From positions 424,705-488,704 of the forward strand of contig NMRB01000039.1 of NCBI GenBank assembly GCA_002633025.1: DNA of 64,000 nt, written 5' to 3'. Each line of letters starts with the position of its first letter. Positions within the stretch are counted from its first letter, which is position 1. The translations under genes were made by a program, and so were the position numbers. Positions 10,767 through 22,449 of the stretch are shown here, piece after piece. The notes beneath the pieces were generated by a model. The model saw only the letters and a list, made by a program, of their open reading frames with translations. It was not told the origin of the DNA and made no database searches. This stretch comes from Notospermus geniculatus (lineage: Eukaryota; Nemertea; Pilidiophora; Heteronemertea; Lineidae).

Positions 10767-13700
10767 CTATAGTTGCTTGCAAAACTGCGGGTTGCACCTC
10801 CTTTTAATATGAGGTATGAACACCACCAGCACCAACCAAAAATGAGGTGAAATATGGACAGGTATAACTACTGGTACGAAGAAGACCAACAAAATCTCCC
10901 TGAACTATATTTTGTATCAGGCTATACATGTAGCCCACACATTCCTATATTGACAATATTTCCGATAAAACCACCATGAATGATTTAGTAAATTGCTACA
11001 AAGATTTTTTTCTGATTTGCAATAATCAGATAAATTAGCCACAAAAACACGATCAATTATCGTACGCCGCAATGCAATCTGTAACAAAAGACAGAGAATG
11101 GTTTCAAGGAAAGAAATTATCTTCGCATTGAAATTAATAGGAATTATACAATCTCGAGGCGGATGGTGCATTCAGGTTTATTTTTCTGACAGGAAAACCG
11201 AAGGCTGCGCAGTAAAAGGAGTGGTGTCCCCCTTACACGATGAGCAGCAAAAAAATCCGGGTTTCTTTGGTGCAGAATACCGATTTTCATTGTTCATTCC
11301 AGTGTAAAACCTACACTGAAAGTCCGTGTTCAACACTATTACCCTGATTTTCGGTGTTCAGTGTGTAATGGCAATACCACTTTTTTGGTCATTCGAACGA
11401 ACATGACATGACACGTCAAGGCAATTCAGGAATTGTTTCAATTTTAAAAAATCCCGCCTGTACATGAAGATCTCCTAGCCTGTGACTTAAAGTTGTGGCA
11501 AAACGACCACAACTTCAATTTTGCTAACAGCGATACGGTACATCATGTAATTCATAGGCGAGCGACATGTACATGACATGTACGTTGAATCATGAGGTGT
11601 GGATCCTTCCGTTGCCTTCATCTACCAGGATCGATACGTGTAAGATTCAATTATTCTCATCTGACAAGTTCACTATGTAATTTCAAACTTTGCGGTCAAC
11701 TTCATTAAATCGGCAATCGATAAGGCCGACAAGCAGCAAAGGCTTCATTGCTTGACAGTTTCTTCGTCAACCACAAATGCAATTGCAACAAGAGCAACGC
11801 AGAGCGTGTCATAATGCCCCCGTTGTACGTTGTTAGTGGGCATAGCCCCAAGATGGTACATCGGGAAGGTTGGCCAAACTTCAGTTACGATTTCACGTTG
11901 ATTGATCGAAAAGTTAAAAGACAAAATCACATTCAAGATGGCCGCCATCTTGGATTAATGGTGCTGCTGATCAATAAAAGGCACCAACATTCTAAAAGAA
12001 TTTCAGACTGACAGATAAATCAAAGCCTTCTCGAACTGACGGAAACCAAATTCAAGATGGATGGCCAACAAAGCTGCCATCTTGTAACCGGGTTTATATG
12101 TTTGTTGACAACCACCAAATCAGAGATAGCTGCCACGACTACCCATCAACTCGAAACTGAAAACTTAGGAGCCTGTCTCCGTTCACGTGAATGTTTTGAA
12201 GCAGTCACTTTTCAGCCAAGGGCGTTATGAGCAGTATTGATGACATGTAATTAATTATCGGCGGATCAAAAACCTGGTCTGGTCACGGCTTTATGCGCAC
12301 CATCAATGTCATCACTAGTAATCGATACCGGATATTGAATGTTTGGCAGCTGATTAGCTGGATATGCAATTCATGGAATGGTTGGACTGGAAGGAAATCG
12401 ACAAAATAAATCCAATTACAACTCTCCTCGTCAGTAATACTTATGTATGGAAGATGTTTCACCGCGCAGAAATTTGTGCTGGAATGATGACCACCACCAA
12501 CGCTACCAATATTGAATATTAGCAAAAGAAATAAACACATGTACAGATCTTGGTTTCCAATATTTCACCATGTTTATACTCCTCCACAAATAAAAGTTGT
12601 CGATCGATTTTCATTATTATTGCTTAAATGATACATGTAGATCTACATCTTACAAATAAACAATATCAGTCTATAGTTCATTGGAAACTTAACTTCCACA
12701 TCGCATCTGAAGGAAAACAGAATGAAATGGTTCATGGACCATTGTGCTCACCTGGATGACTGTACCAGAGAAGAACGAATAACTAGTGTCAAATCGAAAT
12801 GTTCCAGGAAATATCATACAAGTTTAGAACATTCTTTGTGGTAGCCTATTGTTCATGAGTCAAAATTCATTTTTCAAGATGGATGATTGGCGGCCATATT
12901 TGAATTCCAATCCTGCATGGGTGTGGGGCGAGTAGAAATGAATGACGAAACGCAAACTCAAACATGGGAAATATGTCATTATGTTTATTGCACAATGTCA
13001 ACGTGGTGATTTACAGTTTGATGGGGTGACACAGAGTAAGCACAGGGTTGGCGCATTAACATGACTTATATATCAAAAATAATCCACAGGTGGGGGACTT
13101 TTCAACATGCTTGCATATACGCCATGTATTTGGATTACGAAAAATATTTGCCCGCTGCCAGAATTTCATTAAGATAATTAAATCATTGTACAAAAGTACA
13201 TGTTCGTAAATATCAAACTGTATGTGTCCAGTTCAAATGAATTTCGACCCTGCAACTTGAACAGTTGTTTCTGAAACAGTTATTTGGTGTAAATTTTTTT
13301 TAGCCACGATACACGATATTTTTACCTTTTTACTTTTCCCAATAACGTGAACCAGTCGAGTTTATTCGTTTCGTCTTCATTCCCAACAGCGAGTGAACTA
13401 CATTCTGACAGCAGGCAATGAAGCCTACAGGTCTGCGTACACTGGCAACATTTTTATAACATTCAAAGTTACAACAAAATGTTGAACTGCTTACTGAGTA
13501 CAGGGGAACATGTTGGAAAATGTTGCTAATTTAGTGGCCTGTGTATTTATTGTATACAGCGTCAAAAGATAATGTTGCTAATTAGGTACATTGTCCAAAT
13601 GTTGTGAAAATGTAGCCAGTGTGTATACCTTCTTAACTTGTCAGCTTCTGGGAGCAAAAGAACTAGTATATCAAAAGCAACGCACAAGATAGTAATTCCA

Positions 13701-13948
13701 AGGAAAATTTGATAGAAACCTGAAATTTGAATTTCACAACAAGAAAGTCAGTAGGTCATAGATTCCACCACCTGGATAAGTATACTTCAACACTCAACTG
13801 CCTCGATACGTGTAAGTATATGTATACTTATCTTGAGTAATAGCTTGGTTTGCCTTACTGCGTATCCTGCGGACAACCGTTGTCTCAAGAACACTGTTGA
13901 AAAAGTTGAATAGAGTCTTGACAAAACTCTAAGATAGGTAAACACATA

Positions 13949-14419
13949 CCGTAGAGTCGGTTCTATAACATCAATCCATAATTCAAGATTAGCAACGCCC
14001 ATTTTACTACGTAGTGGTCACATGTTATGAAGGCCTCTGACATTTGTGACAGGGATTTGAATAGGCCCTCAGTAGTAGGCGCTATTTACGGATTGTGGTT
14101 TCATGGAATAGGGATCCATTTCCTCATGCATTCAAGAACTCCACGGCACTGTCGTCAGTGGTTGACAAAAGCTTTGAATTTTGCATGGGTGGTGGGTGCA
14201 TTCCTTATTGATTCAAATTGTATACTGCGGCATTTGACTGACAACATAGGCCTAGTGGCATCTCATCACCTCATGTCTTATTCACAAGAAATTGACCAGG
14301 CCTTCTCCTGTGCGCCATTGGTCAATCAATGCAGGCACGAAACCGCGTTCTGGCATAGTAATGAGCTGGGGCGGTACTTTGGCATATAATGCATTGATGT
14401 TATAGAACCGACTCTACGG
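13949..14419. mobile_element. 471-bp inverted-repeat element with TA target duplication, only in A2
   Basis: Perfect 27-bp terminal inverted repeats begin CCGTAGAGTCGGTTCTATAA at 13949 and are mirrored at 14393-14419. TA occurs at 13947-13948 and 14420-14421. The A1 copy has the empty site near 3453 apart from one C/T difference. The TA duplication fits the Tc1/mariner group or a similar TA-targeting family. The internal plus-strand frame of 120 codons (14027-14389) has no recognisable transposase motif, so I treat it as non-autonomous. Confidence 0.87.
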
Positions 14420-15437
14420 TATATATAAATGTCACAATAACATTGACGATAAAAACATGATACACACATGAAATGTGCAGAGTTTGATGTCACTTGCAAA
14501 ACATATATCACATCCATTAAAGCTATGGCATCAAATAAACCATTTTTACTGTTTAATAATATGAAATTGCTACAGGATGCCATGATGGCGATACCATAGA
14601 AATGTAAGAAATATGACTTGGATTCATCTGATGAAAGGCATTTACAACGTATAGATATTGCGAGTTTGTAACGTCTATGGCAGACTACATGTACAGGCTT
14701 GACTCTGAGTATTTCATGGCAAGTGTTAAATTCAAGGCTTTATGACTGTTTATAGCAAATCCGTATAAGTAACGCAAAAATAGCGTCGTCAACTGCAGCA
14801 CTGATAGATTTTTAACAACTAAGAAAAAGTCAGTACGTGTTCCTAATTTGTAATTCACCACTGCTCCTTACACAGAAAAGACCACATGTACAATTTGCTG
14901 GCGATGACACATAGACAGCGGATAAAAAAAATGTGCCATTCAATAAAACAGATACTCTACATTCTACATGTATATATGTATATGTAAAACACAGAGGGAT
15001 CACATGAAGCCGTCCCTGAAGATAGGTTCCAGGGTGTCCAGTGTAATATTTTTCATTGCCCCCATTTGCCAATATCTCCAAACAAAAGACTGACGCGACG
15101 TGACAATGGGGAGGCACTGATGAACATACATGTATCTCTCATCAGGGATATCATATCGACCATTTCGACGTGCACTGACATGATGTCAGAATTTCAAGAC
15201 TTTGAAAGTACATGTATGATAGTAGGCTGTATAGCCTACTTCACGCAAATTTCCGATAGCAGTGCCTCAAAATAAGAAATTCTAAGCATACATATATACA
15301 TATTTGACATCAACAGGCATTCACGATATGAAAACTTATCCATGGTGAATTCATTTTATGTTTAGTCAAGTAACACTCATATTTCTTTGTTGACCCGGAG
15401 TCTGACCGTCCAAGTTACAGCCCAGTCCTGTTACAGC

Positions 15438-15552
15438 CCAGGGGCCGTATTCATAAAACTACTTAAGTCTAAGTATGACACTTATCCTTTGTTCAACACA
15501 AAAGATCAGTATCACACTTTGACTTAAGTATGATTATAAATATGGACCCTGG
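15438..15552. mobile_element. Short palindromic MITE, copy A2
   Basis: This is the same 115-bp inverted-repeat element as at 4457-4571, at the homologous position. Its presence in both A copies shows that this insertion predates their split, unlike the two copy-specific insertions. Confidence 0.7.
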
Positions 15553-16059
15553 CCTCTTCAAGGGGACCACTGCAGGTCATTTGATGATCAATTGCTACGC
15601 ACTAGGCAAAAAATGATTCCCATGATAAAACTACCTACATGTAAGGTATGGAGACGGGGCACCACAGACTAAAACAGGGCAAGATGGGTGTACCACTTGC
15701 CAGGAGTGTTATTCCACAACATTTGGCACAAGAAGTCAATTTCAATTAGAACGACCCGATGCAAATTGTAATATATAATATATAAAAAAAAAAGAAATTT
15801 GCAACTGGACTCAACTTATACAGTAGTTTTCATCTATTCCTTGAATCCAGACCAGTGAAGCCTACCGCAGACGCTGCGGGATGAGATAAAAGCGCAACTG
15901 CCTTACAACGCAGTGCAACAGACAAGTGCACACGCTTGGCGACGACAGACCAGCGTGATTGCCAACTAATCCAACTTCACATAGGCCCTTTTCCCGCAAA
16001 TGGTTTTGCGAGGGCTCATTTTTAGCGGTACTTCTGGTGCCGGAGAGTAGACCAAACAT

Positions 16060-16238
16060 AGTTTTTTTCGGCCGTATGTAGTATTTTTTCGGTCGTATGT
16101 AGTTTTTTTTTCGGTCGTATGTAGTTTTTTCGGTCGTATGTAGTATTTTTTCGGTCGTACGTAGTTTTTTTTGTCGGTCGATATTTTTTCGGTCGTACGT
16201 AGTTTTTTTTCGGTCGTATGAAGTTTTTTTGGTCATAT
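16060..16238. repeat. Short-period tandem repeat, copy A2
   Basis: About nine units related to TTTTTTTCGGTCGTATGTAG. This array is longer than the A1 array at 5082-5220 by roughly two units, one of them degenerate (TTTGTCGGTCGATA). This is typical of unequal slippage between alleles. Confidence 0.85.
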
Positions 16239-17404
16239 GTTAACTGGCATCGTTCTTGAAGGAACATCACCAAAGCGGCGGGCGGCAGCAAGATACAAGA
16301 GAGGAAAGATCTGCATTGACTTACCATTTGCCTAATATTCGCCGACGCCGTCTGGTGTATCGCCTCGCAGATTACCATTCAGTTTGGTCGGAGGGGGAAT
16401 TTCGGTGCATTTCGTACACTGGTAAGGAGTTGGAAATGGAAGACAACATTATTTTATTTTTACAGCCTTCTGACATGTCGTAAGCCAATTTCACCAAGGT
16501 GTAAACATTAATACTATTGCTACTTACTAATATTTCCTATAAGAGGACTTTTCTTCAAGAAACCGTCACACATCAAAAAATATACGGTACAAGATTTTTG
16601 GCAAACTCCAAAGGCTCTCTTGATTTACCTACATGTAACCACCCTTGTTACTGGCGCCTGAAAAAAGCCATTTCTTGACTAAGCAGACTCGGCACTCACC
16701 ATGGAATCGACAGGTAGCCTATACCCCAGTCCTGACGGACTCATTTCATCTCATTCATGAAAATAAGTAAGGCTACGATGCACACGATCGGCGGTACCCT
16801 ATTCGTAAATAAGGAAATCGGGAACTCCCAGGATCGAGTAGTTATGTATTTCTGCATCCATTTGTGCGTGCACTTGTGCGACTGGGATATTGGCCTGCCC
16901 AACAGAAGCCGGTGTACTGACAACTTTTGGGTGGACATGGGTTCAATGGTGTACATAGTCGTGGGTTCGAATCTTTACTGTTTTGGTTCATGGGGGAGAT
17001 GCATGGTCTCCGACTTTTTTCACAAACGGTGGGGTAGTTAGTCTTCATGGTCTTGGTTTCAGATCTTTGACTTTTTATGGTCAATCGTTTACCTTTTTAT
17101 ACAGATGCATGGAAAAAGACATAACTACTCGATCTTGGTAGTCCCCAAGTTCCTGATTTCTCTGTTTACCAATATCCCACGATCGTGCAGGCAAAATGAC
17201 AGGGGAATACAATCGATTGTGAAGATAAGCAGGTACACAGGTATAAACATAATAAACGATGGATACACTGGGATGAATATTTACAATAAATGCAATTGTT
17301 ACAAGTAATAAGATTACCCGTGGAATAAGCATACTTTTTTAGCCATAAAACCGCACCTTCTGATAATTGTGAATGAAATTCTTGAGAGTACACTGGTTCC
17401 CGAC

Positions 17405-17444
17405 CTCACCTCTAGGGCGATATACTGATAGCCCTAGCGGTGAG
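17405..17444. repeat. Hairpin, A2 counterpart of 6387-6426
   Basis: The same 14-bp stem with one mismatch and a 12-nt loop is unchanged between the two A copies. Confidence 0.5.
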
Positions 17445-17813
17445 ATCTGAAACTAATCTAGTTTTGATAATTTGTGTTTTTGCCCTCCAAAGGTAAAAGA
17501 GAGCATCCCTTCGCAAAAACGTTAGTTCTATCGTAACTAACATGTGCACTATGTAGAGTAGAGAAGAACTATCATTTGAATCCTTGAACTAAATCTTTGT
17601 GGAATTATTGCCTTTTACCATTGGACAGCAGTACATGTATGTGCGTTGATCCCTCTTCATTCACCCCTCAGTACAAAGTGCCAGATTGGCAAGACTTCAA
17701 CTCCGTATTCAGGTAACCAGCGGCAGGCTGCCTGCCACTTTTTTACACTTGTACTGAGTGATGCATTCATATTTCACGAGCTAAAATAAAGACATTCAGC
17801 ATGAACGATGTCA

Positions 17814-17814
17814 N
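17814..17814. other. Assembly gap (single N)
   Basis: One N follows gaacgatgtca, exactly where similarity to A1 ends. The sequence after it (ccccaaaaagttg) differs from the A1 continuation at 6800. The true gap size is unknown. Confidence 0.95.
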
Positions 17815-18512
17815 CCCCAAAAAGTTGTGTGTCAGATAAGGCTGTGGATGGGATATGAATATGCTTTGTTGATCGGGCAGTTTTGCTCTCAAAGTCCCCC
17901 GTTTATTTCCATGAAGAGAAGTTTTCATTGAAAATGAAGAGAAGTTTTCATTTATGTAACGAACCTTCAATAAGATCTTGTTGAAAATGGCATTGATGCA
18001 AGTTTGAAACAGCTTGATCAGACACAACCGGCGACCATCGGCCAAGTTACGAGGCGTCGAGGGCCTTAAAAAGGGGTTTCAGTTTTGCCCCCTCCCACCC
18101 CCACCCCCAATGGCCAAGCCATGAATTAGCATTACCCAAAGTACCAAGTTTCAGGTCAATAGCCCCATAATTCCAAAAGCTGCACTACTAAACCGACGAC
18201 GACGGTGACGGATAGTTATACTACGTTCACAGTGAGCATGAATTCTAACTGTGGAATAAAAAATCATACTAGAATTCGAAAGTTGTAACTTTAGTCTGCA
18301 TCATAGGGGTGGGGGTGGTGGTACAATGGAAGTATCTAGATGTAGTTCACAATTTTGAAGTAGGACTCTTCAATGCATTTGTAGAAAAGGAAGGAAGTAA
18401 AGGACCCAATTACATGTAGAAGCCAATAACGATTTCTGCTACTACACATGGACTACATTAGATAATCCATGTCTGTAATCGGTCACAAATCAATGCCATG
18501 TGTTACAAATAA

Positions 18513-18850
18513 CGCGGGTGATCCACTGACTTTATACGACGAGTTTACGATCAGTTTGCGATTAGTTCACAACGGCAGTTGGGACGAATGGCAAACTCGT
18601 CGTAAACTAGTCGCAAACTAATCATAAAGAAATGACGTGACGTTGAAGCTGATCCTCCGAACCAAATCAAACATATTTGATCTCGTCGTAAACTCGTCGT
18701 CAACAGAATTCAGTCGTGAACGAGTCGCAAACTCGTCGTGAACGCTAATCCACTGGCTATGATTTTTCGTCGTTGACTAGTCACAAACCTGCCGTGAACT
18801 AATCGCAAACTGATCGTAAACTCGTCGTAAAGTCGGTGGATCACTCTCAT
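18513..18850. mobile_element. CGTCG-rich inverted-repeat element, copy 2
   Basis: This is a diverged second copy of the 8711-9046 family. The ends GCGGGTGATCCACTGACTTT and (reversed) GAGTGATCCACCGACTTTAC share the same order of internal AACTCGTCGT, TCGTAAAC and AATGACGTGACGTTGAAGCT blocks. The flanks are unrelated to those of copy 1, so this is dispersal rather than segmental duplication. Confidence 0.8.
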
Positions 18851-20236
18851 AACTCACGGTAACTCACTGACAGCTGGCTCAGGGTACATGTATATCAGAG
18901 AAAAAGAACTGACAGACCTGGAGAATTTTTTGTACAGAACAGTCATTCTAACCTGCTTGCACACAACGAAAAGATTGAAGCACTCTATCCTACGATTTGT
19001 GAGAGTCCTTGGCCACCAACAGGATAAAATTATTTAACAGGGTATAATTTTTCATTCGTCTCAACTACATGTAACATTTCTGTCCAAAATATCACAAAAC
19101 TATAAATATGAGTTGACCCTGAGCATCGTGGAAAACGGGACACTTTCTCTTACAAACCTGAGCGGCATTGCTTCTTTGATTTTGATTTTCAAAAACAGTT
19201 TTTTGTATTTGTTGTGCTTCTGGCCACTAATCTCAATCAGTAAGACAGCAGTCTCATAGTTGCTGATGGCGCAAGGAAGAAGTGCATGATGAAAAATGAA
19301 AAGAAGATTGAAATAACCTAGTTCCTACCTTTGTTTGTACATAATCAGGGATTTTAAACCATTTTTCAAATAGACCATCAAGCTATGGAAGAAATGGGAA
19401 AGTATTCAACAAAGAATTCATTTGTGCTATCAAAATGTCGGCAAAGAAGCTAAGAGAAGATTTCAATTAAACATAACTTAAGATATCTGATAGTACACTG
19501 ATAGTAGATCTGTACGTCCACTTAATTTTGCCTGTTCACTAAAAGGCATCAATAGAGTTTCAACTCAAGAAATGACTACTCCTAATCTCGATAAAAATAG
19601 ACCCTTCTTTTACAATTTAATAACAAACAAGATGTTATGTGATGGCACAAGAAAACGTCGTTGTGACCATGCAACAACAGTTACTTGTGAAAGAACACTC
19701 TGAACAAAGGAGAATATGAATGGTAATATGCAGATAATGTTAAAAACCACCACCGTGAGAGAAAATTGAGAAAACATGCAATGGTCAATAGAGATTACAG
19801 TCAATAGATGGAAGCAGTATTCTGAAAGGGGATGTTCGCGTCAGTGACGGCCATATCTGATTATCATTCTGATGTAATTAGGTGCGTAATTTGATGTGCG
19901 CTACAGCTAGCGATCAAAAAATGGTGGGTTTCTGTAATCGAGGTGGGGAGACCTAATCAGTTGTCTTGATGGCAAATGGGAATGGTGCGGTAATATTTTC
20001 ATGTCTAAAATGGCAGTACTCAGTAAAATCCAGAGTAGTCTATAATGAATTATCATTGAGTAGGCCAAAACGTTATTACATGTATGGAAAGACTGTAACT
20101 TAAAGTAGGGCTTGTATTCTAGAATGTTTGGGTGCAGAAAATGGGTAAACTGTCTAGGTGACACAAGAACAATTACTAACTGGGTGGGTGGTCGGGGTGT
20201 GTCGTATGGGGCTTACAAAGGAGTTATTCCAAGGTG

Positions 20237-20562
20237 ATATATCTTACTAATTTTCTTAGTAAGTATCTGAGCTATTTCTTAGTAAAAAATCAGTAAGATA
20301 AATCTTACTAAGATTTTTCTTCTAAGATTCCTATAACATTTTTCTTTGTAATATTTTTCTTATAAGATATTTGTAAGAAAACTCTTCGAAAGATTTTTAA
20401 TTTTTTTTCTTACAATGATCTTATAAAAGAAATCTTAATGAGAAAAATCTTAGAAGAATCTTATAAGAAAAATCTTAGTAAGATTTTTCTTACTAATACA
20501 TGTATCTTACTAAGAAAGAGCTAAGATGCTTATTAAGAAAATTGTAAAGTTATTAGTAAGAT
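20237..20562. repeat. AT-rich palindromic element made of CTTACTAAGA-type words
   Basis: The block is built almost entirely from TCTTACTAAGA, TCTTATAAGA and TTTTTCTTAG words on both strands. Its outer ends, ATCTTACTAATTTTCTTAGT on the left and the mirrored TTAGTAAGAT on the right, form one long imperfect palindrome. Related blocks occur at 20990-21215, 31785-32010 and 32190-32365. It could fold into one large hairpin with many smaller ones. I see no coding potential. Confidence 0.7.
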
Positions 20563-20989
20563 TTATGCCCTTGGTTGGCAGGTTATGTCAGTCTAAATTC
20601 TATCATCCGGCTTTCTTTGTTTCACTGATATGATGTGAAGGTTTGATATGTCTCCGTTCATCTTTATTTCTGAACTTAACTAAATCGTACTTTTTTCCAT
20701 CACCAAAAATAAACTGCTACCAAGTGTTTATTTGGTCATTAGTGTATTTTTTGTTATTGTGATGTTGAATGCATCAGAGAGTATGCCACGGTTTCACATT
20801 TTGGGTAGTGTTGGAGCCAATAACAAAAGAAATTTCTGAAAGAATTTCCAGAATGAAATATTCAATTTATTATTCAGATAGACAACATAGAAAACAGCTA
20901 AGCGACATTTTCCACAGAGAGGTAGAAGCTATGAAATTTTATGTTGGATTTTTAAACTTGCTGGTCACCCACGACAGAAATCTTGCAAA

Positions 20990-21215
20990 GAATCTTATCA
21001 TTTTCTTAGTAAAGTACCTCAGCTATTTCTCAGTAAGATGTAAGTAAGAAAAATCTAAGATTTTTCTCAGTAAGATACTTATAAGATTTTTCTTATTAGT
21101 GTTATAAGGAAATCTTTACTAAGAAAAATATTATACGAATCTTATAAGGTAAATCTTGTTAAGAATTTTCTTACTAAGATCTTGCTAAGAAATAACTAAG
21201 ATACTTACTAAGACC
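20990..21215. repeat. AT-rich palindromic block in B1
   Basis: Same word family as 20237-20562 (TCTTACTAAGA and relatives). It lies about 100 bp inside the left edge of segment B, so this repeat sits beside the segment boundary. Confidence 0.65.
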
Positions 21216-22026
21216 TTCCCATTCTAATAGTATCTCACAGCATAATATTAGGAAATAACACATAGCCTTCTTTCACAAAATATACATGTACAGTATATGA
21301 ATTTCTGATTTTTTTAGTATTTCAAATATTAAATATCTTTCACTTCTACCTCCAACTGCAAAACAGTGATGAAATATTTTGCTACAGGATTATGACAGGC
21401 AAATACTACTGCTGCAACTGGCAAGACCAGGAAAAAACTAAAAACTCTTTCACATCTATAAACAGAACACACCTTCTTATATCTGTTATTTCTTCAACTA
21501 TTTTTTCTATCAGCGATAGCATATAAAATGATAAGGAAGATGTTTCTAGGATATAGCAATGGGCCTGGAGATGGTGAAGGATACCAAAGAAAGTAACAAG
21601 TAAAAGATAAAGAAGGGCAGGCAATAGACACGAAAGAAAAGTAGGATAGCAGTGTAATGGTCTATTGAAAACAGTGGACAATGATGTCGGCAGGCAGACC
21701 AGGTCCGCCAGCAGACAAGAGAGCATTAAGAAAACAGCTATTTTTTGTGATTTGGTAATTTGAAATCAATCATATCGGCAAAGAAAAAGAACTGCATGGC
21801 TTCTGTATATCAGGTCGAAGTGTGTTTTATTTGAAATACTCTACATGCACATGTACTTCGAATATTCTTGGGAAATATAGTATTACTTTTATAGATGAAC
21901 TGGAAAAGTGTAGTGTGCAATAAGATATGTGTCGTACTCAAATGAGACCTTCCAATGAGTGGCCATTGCAAAATATTGAAGTACAAAATAAGGAATGGTT
22001 CAGACATATTTTTTTTCTCATTTTTG

Positions 22027-22032
22027 TTTATT
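22027..22032 (-). promoter_or_regulatory. Candidate poly(A) signal for the first TP53I11-like gene
   Basis: AATAAA on the minus strand lies about 420 nt downstream of the TAG stop at 22450. The equivalent hexamer in the second copy is at 33172-33177. The position is plausible but untested. Confidence 0.3.
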
Positions 22033-22449
22033 TCATGAAATATCTAACTAAATAGTGTGTTATAACTGGTCATACAGCCACTTCATCAGAGTAGGTCAGC
22101 TAAGCGCACATCCCCCTGAAACCAACACTACCAAGATTCATGCCAAATGTGCAATCCAAATTGCCCACAAATCATCAAGCACAATTTAGTGTCAATTCAC
22201 TAAGACAGACAAATTAACAGACTCAAAACTACGAACAGCCAATGGAAACAGTGCCGCCATTCAGCAATGCCATGAAGCTACCCTCTGGCTTGACTTCATG
22301 CCATGCCATCAAGCAAGATGACATTGAGCTCTACAGCAAACTGGCATTCACGGCTGAATGAGGAAACAGTTCCCTGTAGCAAGGAAGAAAGGAGCAGAAA
22401 CATACTTAAAACTCAACTCTACGTAACTATATATACATTATGTACATGA

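Larger units (their letters stand above)
6800..11168. other. Non-duplicated spacer between the A copies
   Basis: This interval is not repeated elsewhere in the window apart from the dispersed element at 8711-9046. It holds a 31-bp tandem repeat (7371-7492), an orphan terminal-exon-like ORF (9509-9771), a hammerhead-like hairpin motif (9945-9997) and a frameshifted coding relic (about 10140-10766). The remaining sequence, including 7493-8710 and 9050-9500, shows no gene I can support. Confidence 0.75.
11169..17813. repeat. Duplicated segment A, second copy
   Basis: This matches 1-6799 collinearly and ends at the N at 17814. It lacks the 701-1372 MITE and carries a 471-bp element at 13949-14419 that the first copy lacks. 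Other differences are point changes and small indels, plus a different array length at 16060-16238. The sequence immediately upstream (10800-11168) has no counterpart in the window, because the first copy begins at base 1. No gene is supported: the longest open frames are at the transposon insertion or in the tandem repeat. Confidence 0.93.
17815..20893. other. Single-copy stretch with repeats, no gene seen
   Basis: Between the A2 gap and segment B I see the second CGTCG-rich element (18513-18850), an AT-rich palindromic block (20237-20562) and a C-rich tract near 18085-18110. The open frames are short and carry no recognisable motif. The frame at 20769-21047 runs from here into segment B and is probably fortuitous. 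Confidence 0.6.

Noticed and set aside
14027-14389. 120-codon plus-strand frame
   Set aside because: It lies wholly inside the TA-flanked element and shows no transposase signature; kept only as a question in the findings.
15862-16378. Two long minus-strand frames rich in YIRPKK/YDRKK
   Set aside because: They are translations of the 20-bp tandem repeat, and the frame changes with T-run length.
16961-16985. GGTTCGAATC as a tRNA B box in A2
   Set aside because: The A1 copy reads GGTTCAAATC and no cloverleaf forms around either.
20769-21047. 92-codon plus-strand frame at the segment B edge
   Set aside because: It crosses the B boundary into the palindromic repeat and is not intact in B2.
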